From the NCBI RefSeq assembly GCF_001282685.1, contig NZ_LN875035.1, positions 2,218,001 to 2,282,000 of the forward strand: 64,000 nucleotides of DNA, written 5' to 3'. The stretch comes from Niameybacter massiliensis (GTDB lineage: Bacteria > Bacillota > Clostridia > Lachnospirales > Cellulosilyticaceae). Both the position numbers and the translations under genes were made by a program. Positions 27,738-37,322 of this stretch are shown here, in pieces. Positions within the stretch are counted from its first letter, which is position 1. Each line of letters starts with the position of its first letter. The notes beneath the pieces are model-generated. The model was not told the DNA's origin. It ran no database searches and saw nothing but the letters and a program-made list of their open reading frames with translations.

Positions 27738-28643
27738 TTAATATTCGTCGTTATTAAATCCGAAGTTTTTAAGTAAAAATTGGCTATCTCTCCAGTTTTT
27801 CTTAACTTTCACCCAAAGTGTTAGATAAACTTTGGAGCCTAAAAGTCTTTCCATATCATAACGTGATTTACTACCAATGTCTTTAATCATTGTACCATTT
27901 TTACCAATGATAATACATTTATGTGAATCGCGTTCACATACAATCGTTGCTTCTATGTCCACTACATTACCTTTTGGACGTGCTTTCATTGTATCAATTT
28001 CAACTGCAATACCATGAGGAATTTCTTTATCTAAAAGATGAAGGGCTTTCTCACGAATCATTTCTGCAACAATTTGTCTTTCTGGTTGATCTGTTAACAT
28101 ATCACCTGGGAAGAACTGTGGTCCTTCTGGTAAATATTTCTCAATACATTTTAAAAGAGCATCAACATTGTTACCTTCGTAGGCTGAGATTGGAATAATC
28201 TCTGCAAACTCTACCTCTTTTTTAAACTTATCGATTGTTTCAGCTACCTCTTCTTTAGATACACTATCAATTTTATTAATACAAAGGAAAATTGGTGTTT
28301 TTACTGTTTTAAGCTTTTCAAGAATGATGGCATCATTTTTCCCAATTACTGGATGTGGCTCAATTAGATAGAAAATAATATCTACTTCATTAAGTGTTGT
28401 ATTGGCAGTTTTAACCATCATTTCACCTAATTTATTTTGAGGGGTATGAATACCTGGTGTATCGATAAAAATCGCTTGGAAATCATCTGTTGTTAAAACA
28501 GTTTTAATACGATTACGTGTTGTTTGAGGTTTGTTAGACATAATCGCAATCTTTTCTCCGATTAAACGATTCATAAGTGTAGATTTCCCTACATTGGTTC
28601 TTCCAATAATTGAAACGAACCCTGATTTAAATGTATCTTTCAT
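27738..28643 (-). CDS. era: GTPase Era
   Basis: 301 residues. G1 GRTNVGKST, G3 DTPGIHTPQ, G4 NKID, then the C-terminal KH domain (IIIGKNGTMIKDIGSKSR). It binds the 3' end of 16S rRNA and checkpoints 30S ribosome assembly. The ribosome site AAGGAG precedes the ATG. Within the conserved cdd-era-yqzL-recO string. Confidence 0.97.
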   Translation of the reverse strand: MKDTFKSGFVSIIGRTNVGKSTLMNRLIGEKIAIMSNKPQTTRNRIKTVLTTDDFQAIFIDTPGIHTPQNKLGEMMVKTANTTLNEVDIIFYLIEPHPVIGKNDAIILEKLKTVKTPIFLCINKIDSVSKEEVAETIDKFKKEVEFAEIIPISAYEGNNVDALLKCIEKYLPEGPQFFPGDMLTDQPERQIVAEMIREKALHLLDKEIPHGIAVEIDTMKARPKGNVVDIEATIVCERDSHKCIIIGKNGTMIKDIGSKSRYDMERLLGSKVYLTLWVKVKKNWRDSQFLLKNFGFNNDEY

Positions 28644-28653
28644 AATAATCTCC

Positions 28654-29052
28654 TTATTTGTTCAATTCTTCTTGTCCAAAGTGGTGAGGTAATAAATCAT
28701 TAAAAGCATAAACTTTTATTTCACCTTCAGCATTTTCAAGGATAATTTCACCTTGCTTCATAAATTCACCAATAACTTGGCGGCAAATTCCACATGGATA
28801 CGTAAAATCTGTGCTACTGCTTACAATTGCAATTGCTTTAAAACGTGTTACACCTTCAGAAACTGCTTTGAAAATAGCTGTACGCTCTGCACAGTTTGTT
28901 GCTCCAAAAGAAGCATTTTCCACATTACATCCTGTATAAATTTTATCGTCTTCAGTAAGTAAGGCTGCACCTACCTTAAATTTTGAGTAAGGTACATAGG
29001 CATATTCCATTGCTTCTCTCGCTTTTGCCACTAACTCTTTGTACTTTTCCAT
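28654..29052 (-). CDS. cdd: Cytidine deaminase
   Basis: 132 residues, the homotetrameric short form. Zinc and catalytic motifs are NASFGATNCAERTAIF (Cys and proton-shuttling Glu) and PCGICRQVIGEF (two Cys). It deaminates cytidine and deoxycytidine to uridine forms in pyrimidine salvage. In B. subtilis dgkA sits between ybeY and cdd; here only 11 bases separate them and dgkA is absent. Confidence 0.96.
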   Translation of the reverse strand: MEKYKELVAKAREAMEYAYVPYSKFKVGAALLTEDDKIYTGCNVENASFGATNCAERTAIFKAVSEGVTRFKAIAIVSSSTDFTYPCGICRQVIGEFMKQGEIILENAEGEIKVYAFNDLLPHHFGQEELNK

Positions 29053-29063
29053 AAAGACATCTC

Positions 29064-29564
29064 CTATCTTCCTATATTTAAAGCAGTTAGAACTTCTTCT
29101 TGCTTTGAAATCATAAGTTTCTCATCACTATCATTCATATGATCATAACCCAATAAATGGAACATACTATGTGCTACTAAAAAGCAAACTTCTCTTTTTA
29201 ATGTATGTCCATATTCTTCAGCTTGTTCTTTCGCTACTTCATAGCATAATACTATATCTCCAAGTAGAATGTCTTTAGTATCATAATTCATGATTGACGC
29301 TTCGTCAAGATTCTTCCAATCAATGACACCATTTGAAATCGGGTCAATTTGTGGGAAAGATAAAACATCTGTCGGCTTATCTATATCTCTATGTTCACGG
29401 TTAATCTCTTGTATTTCTTCTTTATCAACAACAGTTAAACTGATTTCTGCTTCATAAGGCACCTTCTCAATTTCTAAGCATTGATTAATAACAGCCTTTA
29501 CTGTTTCTAATAAGCCCTCTTGTTGTTCAAAAAAATCATAGTCATCTTCTAAGTATAAATTCAT
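29064..29564 (-). CDS. ybeY: Endoribonuclease / rRNA maturation factor YbeY
   Basis: 166 residues from the ATG at 29564, one base after the pgpH stop; a start at 29603 would overlap pgpH by 38 bases and lacks a site. The metal motif H-x3-H-x5-H appears as HSMFHLLGYDH near the C-terminus, with the preceding TDVLSFP block. YbeY is needed for 3'-end maturation of 16S rRNA and ribosome quality control. Its neighbour Era acts at the same rRNA end. Confidence 0.95.
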   Translation of the reverse strand: MNLYLEDDYDFFEQQEGLLETVKAVINQCLEIEKVPYEAEISLTVVDKEEIQEINREHRDIDKPTDVLSFPQIDPISNGVIDWKNLDEASIMNYDTKDILLGDIVLCYEVAKEQAEEYGHTLKREVCFLVAHSMFHLLGYDHMNDSDEKLMISKQEEVLTALNIGR

Positions 29565-29565
29565 G

Positions 29566-31587
29566 TCATTTAACCTTTCTATCTGGGTATTCAATACGTT
29601 CATGATACATCCCTTTTAGCATGCGTGTAAAGGACTCAATAATTTTTTCAAGATCTGATATATACAAAGGACATTCATCTAACTGGCCTTCATCAAACTT
29701 TTGCCTTACCATTTTTCTTACGATATCTTCTACGCTTAACTCTTTTCCTATCTTGTTTTGCATAGAGCGTACAGTGGCTTCTACCACATCTGCTAGCATA
29801 ATAAGTGCTGCTTCACGACTTTGTGGTTTTGGACCTTTATAAGAGTAGTCCATAGGATCTACTTCATCACCTTCTATATTTTTTGCTTTTACGTAAAAAT
29901 ATCCAGCCATGCTTGTCCCATGATGTTCCACAATCATATCTTTTACACACTTGGGAAGCTTATAGGCTTCTGCAAGTTCAAGCCCTGATGTTACATGTGA
30001 TAAAATAATATCTGCACTAGACTTTGGATCAAGATAATCATGTGGGTTATCTAATACTTGATTTTCTTTAAAATAATTACTACACGTTAGTTTACCTATA
30101 TCATGATAGTATCCACCTACCCTCGCCATTAAAGCATTGGCTCCAATCTCATCTGCTGCCGTCTCAGCAAGATTAGCTACAAGTAAACTATGATAATATG
30201 TACCTGTCGCTTCTATTAAAAGACGTTTTAAAACAGGTTGATCTGGATTGGTCAACTCTAAAAGTTGAATAGGTGTAATAAATCCAAACGCAGCTTCCCA
30301 TAGTGGCAAACTTCCCACAACTAAAATAACAATTATAAGTCCAACCAAGAATGCTTCTGCCCCCTTAAATAGTAGCTTACTAGATATATTCATACCAACA
30401 AGTAAGTTGAGACTTACAAATAGTGCCGCTTGGATCCCACCAATAAAAAGTGCATTGCGCATGGTCTGCTTACGTTCTTGCATGGATGTAATAATAGAAA
30501 TACTTAACAATCCACTAAGCAGATGATAGATCATAAACACTAAATCCGCTTTGTGCGAAACGCCTGCCACAACAAGTAAAATAAGATGCATTACAATAGC
30601 AATATCTTTACTAATTAAGATCGATATGAGTAATGGTGCTACAGCAAGGGGTATATAAATATAATCTCCTGTTATCATCACTCTTATCAATCCTAAAGAA
30701 ATCACATATAAAATAAAGATCAAACTGGCTTGTCCTCTTGTTAAAGCCATAATACTCTTATCTATGCGAATTGTACGATATAAAAATAGCAAGATTAGAA
30801 ATATAAGTACGAATAAGCCTATAAATTGGCTATAATTTTGAGAGTCATCTGTATTTAAATAACCGATTGTATTTAAAATAGCATAGGCTTCTTCTGTTAC
30901 CCGTGTTCCCTGCTCCAATACACGTTCACCTTGCAAAATATATATAGGCTCTACATGGTTTCTCGCTTCTTCTTTGGCTAGTGCTGTTGCCTCTTTATCT
31001 ATTACGAAATTTGCCTTAATTTGAGTATAAATTATTTCATAGGCAATTTTTTGCTGGAGTGTGCTTAAATCTGTACGTTCTAATTTAGTCCGTATATCTA
31101 AAGATTTATTTTCATTTTCCTTTACGCCTGCATCCATAATATTAGTTAATAAATTAATACAAATTTGTTCTAAACTATCTAACTCATTTAAACTTGTACC
31201 TAGTAAATTTTTATATTCATCTTCATACAGAGGAATAGGTGATTTACTTTGTAAAATTTGTACAGGTGAGGTCCCAAACTCTTCTGGTATTCCTGATGTT
31301 TTTAATGCCTCAACATAGTTAAAAAGAAGTTCAATATTAGCAATACCCTTTTGTAGTACTTTATCGTCCATTTTATAGACATCAGGTGTTGTATTTTCAG
31401 CTAATATCCTTTTACGTTCTGTTGCCAGTTCATTTTCCACTTGAAAAGGTGCTTCAATTGTCTGTTGAGCTATTTGACCTACTTCTATTTTAATTTTTTT
31501 ACTAAAGCAATCGCCCGAAGTAACCACTAAGCAGGTTAGTATAATTGCAATGATACAGTATAGTACTTCCCACCGAAATTTTTTCAT
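29566..31587 (-). CDS. pgpH: Cyclic-di-AMP phosphodiesterase PgpH (7TMR-HD)
   Basis: 673 residues: an N-terminal membrane segment, an extracellular 7TMR-HDED domain (about 30-260), seven membrane segments (about 265-455) and a cytoplasmic HD domain with GGYYHDIGKL and VEHHGTSM, intact metal ligands. PgpH degrades c-di-AMP and so affects potassium, osmolyte and wall control. B. subtilis yqfF is the same gene at the same place. 35 bases separate it from phoH. Confidence 0.94.
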   Translation of the reverse strand: MKKFRWEVLYCIIAIILTCLVVTSGDCFSKKIKIEVGQIAQQTIEAPFQVENELATERKRILAENTTPDVYKMDDKVLQKGIANIELLFNYVEALKTSGIPEEFGTSPVQILQSKSPIPLYEDEYKNLLGTSLNELDSLEQICINLLTNIMDAGVKENENKSLDIRTKLERTDLSTLQQKIAYEIIYTQIKANFVIDKEATALAKEEARNHVEPIYILQGERVLEQGTRVTEEAYAILNTIGYLNTDDSQNYSQFIGLFVLIFLILLFLYRTIRIDKSIMALTRGQASLIFILYVISLGLIRVMITGDYIYIPLAVAPLLISILISKDIAIVMHLILLVVAGVSHKADLVFMIYHLLSGLLSISIITSMQERKQTMRNALFIGGIQAALFVSLNLLVGMNISSKLLFKGAEAFLVGLIIVILVVGSLPLWEAAFGFITPIQLLELTNPDQPVLKRLLIEATGTYYHSLLVANLAETAADEIGANALMARVGGYYHDIGKLTCSNYFKENQVLDNPHDYLDPKSSADIILSHVTSGLELAEAYKLPKCVKDMIVEHHGTSMAGYFYVKAKNIEGDEVDPMDYSYKGPKPQSREAALIMLADVVEATVRSMQNKIGKELSVEDIVRKMVRQKFDEGQLDECPLYISDLEKIIESFTRMLKGMYHERIEYPDRKVK

Positions 31588-31622
31588 CCCCTACCTCCAT
31601 CTTTCAAAAAATGCCGCTAGAA

Positions 31623-32606
31623 TTAGCGGTCATTTTTTGAATGCTTTTGTATTTTTTTTTCATAATCATCGTAAGCATCTACAATCTTTTGAACTAATGG
31701 ATGACGCACAACATCATTACGATCTAAATAACTAAATGCAATGCCATCTACATTAGCAAGTACTTTACCTGCTTCTTTTAAGCCACTCTTTTGATCTGCT
31801 TGTAGGTCAATTTGTGTTAAGTCACCTGTAATGATTGCTTTACAGTTAAAACCAAGTCTTGTTAAGAACATTTTCATTTGAGGTGGTGTTGTATTTTGTG
31901 CCTCATCTAATACGACAAAAGCATTATTCAAAGTACGCCCTCTCATATATGCAAGTGGTGCGACTTCAATAAGTCCTTTTTCCATATTTTTTTCAAATTG
32001 TTCTGGTCCCATAATCTCAAAGAGTGCATCATAAAGTGGACGTAGGTATGGGTCTACTTTACTTTGAAGATCGCCCGGTAAAAATCCTAACTTCTCTCCC
32101 GCTTCAATAGCAGGGCGTGTTAAAATAATCTTGCTGACTTCATTTTTTCTGAATGCATTGACAGCCATTGCCATAGCCAGGTATGTTTTCCCTGTACCTG
32201 CTGGTCCCACACCAAAGACAATCATATTTTTTCTAATATTTTCAATATATTTTTTTTGTCCCATTGTCTTTGCTTTAATTGGCTTACCTGCTTGAGTCAT
32301 AGTAATTAAATCTTGGCTTGCAAGTGAGAATTCTTTTTCTTGATTTTTCTTGATGAGATCTACGGTATATTCTACCATCTGTGTATCAATAACTTCACCT
32401 TTTTCAGCAATACTCAAAAGCTCTTTGAAAGTTTTTACCGCTAGATCTATTTGAGCTGGTTCACCTGAAATTTTAATATCTTCATTTCTAAGTACAACTT
32501 TAATATTAAAGAGTTTTTCCAGTAATTTAATATGCTCATCAAATTTACCGAAGATCCCTGCTATATAACATGTTGGTATTTGAATTTTCTTTTCATCTAA
32601 ACCCAT
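31623..32606 (-). CDS. phoH: PhoH-family ATPase
   Basis: 327 residues. Walker A is GPAGTGKT (in FGVGPAGTGKTYLAMA), Walker B FVVLDEAQN, followed by TPPQMKMFLTRLG. The N-terminal about 100 residues form the KH-like part of the long PhoH form. Possible RNA helicase; the exact role is not settled. The start ATG overlaps the yqfD stop (TAATG), so translation is coupled. Followed by a small inverted repeat before pgpH (AATTAGCGGTCATTTTTTGA region) of uncertain meaning. Confidence 0.94.
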   Translation of the reverse strand: MGLDEKKIQIPTCYIAGIFGKFDEHIKLLEKLFNIKVVLRNEDIKISGEPAQIDLAVKTFKELLSIAEKGEVIDTQMVEYTVDLIKKNQEKEFSLASQDLITMTQAGKPIKAKTMGQKKYIENIRKNMIVFGVGPAGTGKTYLAMAMAVNAFRKNEVSKIILTRPAIEAGEKLGFLPGDLQSKVDPYLRPLYDALFEIMGPEQFEKNMEKGLIEVAPLAYMRGRTLNNAFVVLDEAQNTTPPQMKMFLTRLGFNCKAIITGDLTQIDLQADQKSGLKEAGKVLANVDGIAFSYLDRNDVVRHPLVQKIVDAYDDYEKKIQKHSKNDR

Positions 32607-33847
32607 TATTCATTTTCTCCTTCTACTTTATTCTGGGGCATTATTTCTTCTAAAGACAAGCCTACATGCTCGCTTACATCCTCTTCGACTATTGCCTGTA
32701 AAGTTGCTACAAGCTTTCCTTCTTCTTGTTTATAGCTTACCTCATGATAAAGTACATTGGATCCTTCACCTAATTTTTCTAAAAGAGCGTCATAAAGCGC
32801 ACCATATAACTTTTCTTTTGCAGTCTCTTCCTCTACCACTTGTTGCTTCGGAACATACTCTACCTTTTGTGTACATTCATAATAAAATGGAAGTGGAAAC
32901 TTATCTGTTAACTTAAATTGCTTAACGGTTACAATTTCATCAAAATGATTATAGACATCTTTTGAATGACTTTTCCAAATAGGCATTTTGAAATTAAATA
33001 ATCTTAAGTTATAGCGTGAACTCACGCGTTCTGTATAATCCTTTTTTACACTTTCAAGAGGCATACTTGCTGTAAGTGCATAACCTGTCTTTGCCAAAAT
33101 CTGCGCTTTTGAATGTGCGAGATAGAATGCACCAGACTCATCATTATAGGGAATACTACCGGAAACTAAAAGGTCTCCTTTTTTAACAGTATCTCCTTTT
33201 TTAACTTGTGGCATTCCTTTATCTGTTGCGATATAAGTAATCAGTGCATCTCTTTTTGCAACTAAATTACATGGTTCTGTTTCTTCTACTAACTTTGGCT
33301 TTGGTACAGATTCACTAATTTGTACCACCAGCTTTGTCCCTTCGTACTTCACACCTGTCCAAATAATTTCTGGATAAGCATCAATTAAGACTTGCTCAGC
33401 CTTTCTTAAATCAAGACGTCCTTTAAACCTACCTACTTCATATCCATTCTGCTCTAATGTTTCAATGACTTCTGTCTCATTAAGGCGTTTGCAGCCATCA
33501 ACTTCAACTAGCCAAACAAAAGAACATAATAGATACATAAGACCTATAAAGATTAAACTCCCATATGCTAACATCCATCTTTTGCGATAGCGAAATTGGA
33601 GGAATGGTAATCCTCTTTTTTCTACAATACGTATATGACATTTTGACTTTTTTGCATAAGGTTTAAGCTTTTTAAAACCTTTTGTAGTTGTATACAAATA
33701 CATTTTATTATTCTTACGTGTAATATTCCAAAAATATTGACTGTCTTTTAGGGCTAAATTCATAAATTTTTCAAGTGCATATCCACTTACTTCTACTATA
33801 ACATAACCTCTCAAATAATTCCATATCGTTAAAAACAAATCACTCAC
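32606..33847 (-). CDS. yqfD: Sporulation protein YqfD
   Basis: 413 residues. One membrane segment at about 92-112 (MLAYGSLIFIGLMYLLCSFVW) separates a basic N-terminal cytoplasmic part from an extracytoplasmic part with a POTRA-like block (VDGCKRLNETEVIETLEQNGY) and VKKGDLLVSGSIP. YqfD is in the SigE regulon of Bacillus and Clostridia; loss impairs sporulation. Overlaps yqfC by 4 bases (ATGA). Confidence 0.93.
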   Translation of the reverse strand: MSDLFLTIWNYLRGYVIVEVSGYALEKFMNLALKDSQYFWNITRKNNKMYLYTTTKGFKKLKPYAKKSKCHIRIVEKRGLPFLQFRYRKRWMLAYGSLIFIGLMYLLCSFVWLVEVDGCKRLNETEVIETLEQNGYEVGRFKGRLDLRKAEQVLIDAYPEIIWTGVKYEGTKLVVQISESVPKPKLVEETEPCNLVAKRDALITYIATDKGMPQVKKGDTVKKGDLLVSGSIPYNDESGAFYLAHSKAQILAKTGYALTASMPLESVKKDYTERVSSRYNLRLFNFKMPIWKSHSKDVYNHFDEIVTVKQFKLTDKFPLPFYYECTQKVEYVPKQQVVEEETAKEKLYGALYDALLEKLGEGSNVLYHEVSYKQEEGKLVATLQAIVEEDVSEHVGLSLEEIMPQNKVEGENE

Positions 33848-34140
33848 CCTTTCTGTCCATAGCTCACAGATTGGATTTTACCTTTAATATGTATTTGTTC
33901 ACTATCCATACTCTTTGCTTCTAAGTTCTTCCCTTCAATAGCAAGTTCTCCACACGTTGTGTTCAGTCTGATAATATCTTCTTCATACTGGACAATACTA
34001 ATAAAGTTTTCTATTGCTATTTCACGATTACCAATGAATGAAATAATTGGAATATCTAATACCGTTTCTTGAGGTACCTCCAAGCTACTCATTACACCTA
34101 GTACCCACTCTTTCTTTTTATCTTTCATATCTTTTTTCAT
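33844..34140 (-). CDS. yqfC: Sporulation protein YqfC
   Basis: 98 residues from the ATG at 34140, which has the strong ribosome site GGAGGGG; an upstream in-frame start at 34176 lacks one. The core reads SLEVPQETVLDIPIISFIGNREIAIENF, the YabP/YqfC domain. It is coupled to yqfD by an ATGA overlap. Presence of the pair is the main sign that this organism makes spores. Confidence 0.93.
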   Translation of the reverse strand: MKKDMKDKKKEWVLGVMSSLEVPQETVLDIPIISFIGNREIAIENFISIVQYEEDIIRLNTTCGELAIEGKNLEAKSMDSEQIHIKGKIQSVSYGQKG

Positions 34141-34222
34141 GGTGTTCCCCTCCTTATCATTATTATATTTATGCACGAATAAGGACAGGTATAACTTGTA
34201 TCAAAAAGAAAGATGAGAATAA

Positions 34223-34259
34223 CAAAAAATCCTAGAAATGCATAGCATTTCTAGGATTT
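34223..34259 (-). terminator. Terminator between rpsU and yqfC
   Basis: Minus strand: a perfect 15-base stem (34228-34242 region with 34245-34259; AAATCCTAGAAATGC with GCATTTCTAGGATTT) followed by TTTTTTGTT. It closes the rpsU unit and may also act on a short leader that starts at the -10-like box at 34285. Confidence 0.88.
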
Positions 34260-34284
34260 ATATCTTTGCTCAAGGTAGCCCTTG

Positions 34285-34293
34285 ATTATAGCA
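34285..34293 (-). promoter_or_regulatory. Extended -10 box in the rpsU-yqfC gap
   Basis: Minus strand TGCTATAAT, just after a small hairpin (AGATCTCT/AGAGGTCT). RNA started here would carry a CAAGG-GCTA-CCTTG hairpin and then meet the strong terminator at 34223-34259. It could be the yqfC promoter with an attenuator, or yield a short RNA of about 60 bases. No good -35. Confidence 0.35.
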
Positions 34294-34348
34294 CAGCTTA
34301 GTCGCCTCCTAGACCTCTAAAGAGATCTCAGGCAGACATCACTAGTTA

Positions 34349-34528
34349 TTAGTATTGTCTATTTTTTTTGCGTGCTGCTTCTGATTTCTTTTTACGTTTC
34401 ACACTTGGTTTTTCGTAATGTTCTCTTTTACGAATTTCTTGCATGATACCTGCTTTAGCACAATTTCTTTTAAAACGACGAAGAGCGCTATCTAAAGATT
34501 CATTTTCGCGAACAGTAACCTCTGACAT
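34349..34528 (-). CDS. rpsU: 30S ribosomal protein bS21
   Basis: 59 residues from the ATG at 34528, preceded by GGAGGGA; an upstream in-frame start at 34570 is not needed. Sequence [20 protein letters not shown] with the basic tail [14 protein letters not shown] is classic S21. It binds the 30S platform and helps start translation. It sits between alaS and the yqf cluster with its own promoter and terminator. Confidence 0.97.
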   Translation of the reverse strand: MSEVTVRENESLDSALRRFKRNCAKAGIMQEIRKREHYEKPSVKRKKKSEAARKKNRQY

Positions 34529-34603
34529 TTCTTTCCCTCCCTCCGGGCTGCAGTATCGTGCTTTATGCATTTGTACGGAGAAAAGATTAAAGCACTACCA
34601 TAA

Positions 34604-34632
34604 ATTATAATTGACTTCTAGGATTACGTCAA
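34604..34632 (-). promoter_or_regulatory. SigA-type promoter of rpsU
   Basis: Minus strand TTGACG (34627-34632), 17-base spacer, TATAAT (34604-34609). Starts 75 bases before the rpsU ATG; the leader contains an interrupted repeat GTGCTTTA/TAAAGCAC. Confidence 0.8.
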
Positions 34633-34649
34633 TAGGTTGTCGATAACTT

Positions 34650-37295
34650 TTACTTATTTAATTGTTGATTTATGATTTCTTTTGCTGTTTCAAGTGCTTC
34701 TTTTACCTTTGTTACATCTTTTCCACCAGCTTGAGCCATATTAGGGCGGCCACCACCGCCACCGCCTACAACTGCTACTGAAGTTTTGATAATATTTCCA
34801 CAATGGATACCAGCATTTACCGCTCCATTTGTAGCCATACCTACTAAGCTAACCTTTTCATCCATACAACTTGCAAGAACAACAACACCTTCACCTAATT
34901 TATCTTTAAAAGTGTCACCCATATTACGTAAGCCATTCATATCCATAGCAGGAAGTTCAGCTACTAATACTTTAAACCCTGCCACTTCCCCTATTTCATC
35001 TAAAATGTTTTCAGCTTCTGCTTTAGCCATTTCAGCTTTAATACGTTCGTTTTCTCTTTGAATTTCTTTACTTTCAGCTAAGATATGTTCTACTTTTTTA
35101 GCAACAGCATCTTTTTTAGTTTTTGTAAGTTTTGCAACTTCATTCAATTCTTTTTCAATTGCTTGATAATAATGAATTGCACCGCGTCCTGTAACAGCCT
35201 CAATACGTCTAACACCTGACGCTACACCTGTTTCAGAAACAATTTTAAAAGTACCAATTTGAGCTGTATTTACAAGGTGAGTACCACCACAAAGTTCGAT
35301 TGAGTAACGTCCCATATCTACAACACGTACAACTTCGCCGTATTTTTCACCAAAGAGTGCCATTGCACCAAGCTTCCTTGCTTCATCAATAGAAGTTTCC
35401 ATTGTTGTAATATCAAGTGCTTCTAAAACTTTTTCGTTAACAATTGCTTCTACACGTTCAATTTGCTCAGCTGTTAAGGCTTCAAAGTGTGTGTAGTCGA
35501 ATCTTAAGCGTTCATTTGTTACATTAGAACCAGCCTGCTCTACGTGTCCACCAACTACTTCACGAAGTGCTTTTTGAAGAAGGTGTGTTGCACTATGGTT
35601 ACGTGCTGAGTCAAGACGTACTGTACTATTTACTTTAAATGTTGCAGTTTCACCTTGCTTTACAGTACCTGCTACAACTTTACCATGGTGAGCAAATTTA
35701 CCACCTACTACTTTTGTTGTATTCGTTACTTCTACTGTACCATTTGCTGTTGTAATTGTACCACTATCACCCATTTGTCCGCCACTTTCAGCGTAGAATG
35801 GTGTTACTTTAGATATAATATTTACAGCCATACCTTCTGTAGCTTCGCTAACGATTGCCTCATCTGTTGTTAAAGCATCGATTGTACTTTCAACTTCAAG
35901 CTCTTTGTAACCTACAAATTCTGTTGTAAGTGTGTTTGGAAGTTCATCGTATACATTTTTGTCACGGCCTGAATAATTTGTCTCACCACGTGCTTCACGT
36001 GCACGTTTTCTTTGCGCTTCCATTTCTGCTTTGAAACCTTCTTCATCAATACCTAAGCCTTTTTCTTCTAATATTTCACTTGTTAAGTCAATAGGGAAGC
36101 CATAAGTATCATAAAGTTTAAAGCTTGCTTCGCCGCCAAGTACTTTTTCACCTTTTGCTTCAAGTTCTTCAATGTAACCATTTAAGATGCTAAGGCCTTG
36201 TTCAATTGTTTTATTAAAGTTTTCTTCTTCTACTGTAAGAAGTTTTACAATGTAATCAAACTTATCTTCAAGCTCAGTATATTCATGTTTTGAATTATCG
36301 ACTACTGTTTTCACAAGTTCTTTTAAGAATAACCCTTCAATCCCTAAAAGTTTACCATGTCTTACAGCACGACGAATCAATCTTCTCATAACATAGCCAC
36401 GGCCTTCGTTTGATGGAAGTACCCCATCAGATGCCATAAATGTTGCTGAACGGATATGATCTGTGATAACACGGATAGACATATCAGTTTTATCACTTTC
36501 ACCGTATTTTACATTTGCAAGTGCACAAACATGGTTACGGATTGCTTTAAATGTATCTACATCAAATACAGAACTTACACCTTGCATCATTGCTGCAAGT
36601 CTTTCAAGTCCCATACCTGTATCAATATTCGGATTTGGAAGTGGTAAGTAAGTGCCATCTTCTTGTCTATCAAATTGAGTAAATACTAAATTCCAGAATT
36701 CCATATAACGATCACAGTCACAACCTACGCTACAAGTTGGCGAATCACAACCATATTCTGGTCCTCTATCAAAATAGATCTCTGAACATGGACCACATGG
36801 ACCTGTTACCCCTACTTCCCAGAAGTTATCTTCTTTACCCATAAATACGATATGATCTTCTGGTACGCCCATTTTATCATGCCATATTTTTGCTGTTGGT
36901 TGATCTTCTTCGTATACAGATACAAAAAGACGATCTTCTGGAAGTTCAAGTACTTTTGTTACAAACTCCCATGCCCAGCTAATGGCTTCTTCTTTGAAAT
37001 AGTCACCAAATGAGAAGTTCCCAAGCATTTCGAAACATGTTAAGTGACGTGCTGTTTTACCAATGTTTTCGATATCACCAGTACGAATACATTTTTGACA
37101 TGTTGTCATACGTTTGCTTGGTGGTACTTCTTGACCTGTAAAGTAAGGTTTAAGTGGTGCCATACCTGCATTGATTAAAAGTAAACTGTTATCATTTTGT
37201 GGTACAACTGGAAAGCTTTTTTTACGTAAATGTCCTTTTGACTCGAAGAAGCTTAAGTACATTTCTCTTAATTCATTTAAACTAAATTGTTTCAT
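34650..37295 (-). CDS. alaS: Alanyl-tRNA synthetase
   Basis: 881 residues: class II catalytic domain with TTCQKCIRTGDIENIGKTARH, recognition domain, editing domain with HSATHLLQKALREVVG and CGGTHLVNTAQIG (zinc/editing residues intact), and C-Ala domain ending in GGGGGGRPNMAQAGG. It charges tRNA-Ala and edits Ser and Gly errors. Second gene after the alanine T-box, 27 bases after the VanY-like gene; ribosome site AAGGAGG. Confidence 0.97.
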   Translation of the reverse strand: MKQFSLNELREMYLSFFESKGHLRKKSFPVVPQNDNSLLLINAGMAPLKPYFTGQEVPPSKRMTTCQKCIRTGDIENIGKTARHLTCFEMLGNFSFGDYFKEEAISWAWEFVTKVLELPEDRLFVSVYEEDQPTAKIWHDKMGVPEDHIVFMGKEDNFWEVGVTGPCGPCSEIYFDRGPEYGCDSPTCSVGCDCDRYMEFWNLVFTQFDRQEDGTYLPLPNPNIDTGMGLERLAAMMQGVSSVFDVDTFKAIRNHVCALANVKYGESDKTDMSIRVITDHIRSATFMASDGVLPSNEGRGYVMRRLIRRAVRHGKLLGIEGLFLKELVKTVVDNSKHEYTELEDKFDYIVKLLTVEEENFNKTIEQGLSILNGYIEELEAKGEKVLGGEASFKLYDTYGFPIDLTSEILEEKGLGIDEEGFKAEMEAQRKRAREARGETNYSGRDKNVYDELPNTLTTEFVGYKELEVESTIDALTTDEAIVSEATEGMAVNIISKVTPFYAESGGQMGDSGTITTANGTVEVTNTTKVVGGKFAHHGKVVAGTVKQGETATFKVNSTVRLDSARNHSATHLLQKALREVVGGHVEQAGSNVTNERLRFDYTHFEALTAEQIERVEAIVNEKVLEALDITTMETSIDEARKLGAMALFGEKYGEVVRVVDMGRYSIELCGGTHLVNTAQIGTFKIVSETGVASGVRRIEAVTGRGAIHYYQAIEKELNEVAKLTKTKKDAVAKKVEHILAESKEIQRENERIKAEMAKAEAENILDEIGEVAGFKVLVAELPAMDMNGLRNMGDTFKDKLGEGVVVLASCMDEKVSLVGMATNGAVNAGIHCGNIIKTSVAVVGGGGGGRPNMAQAGGKDVTKVKEALETAKEIINQQLNK

Positions 37296-37322
37296 GAGTA
37301 TTCCTCCTTATATTGTTCATCT

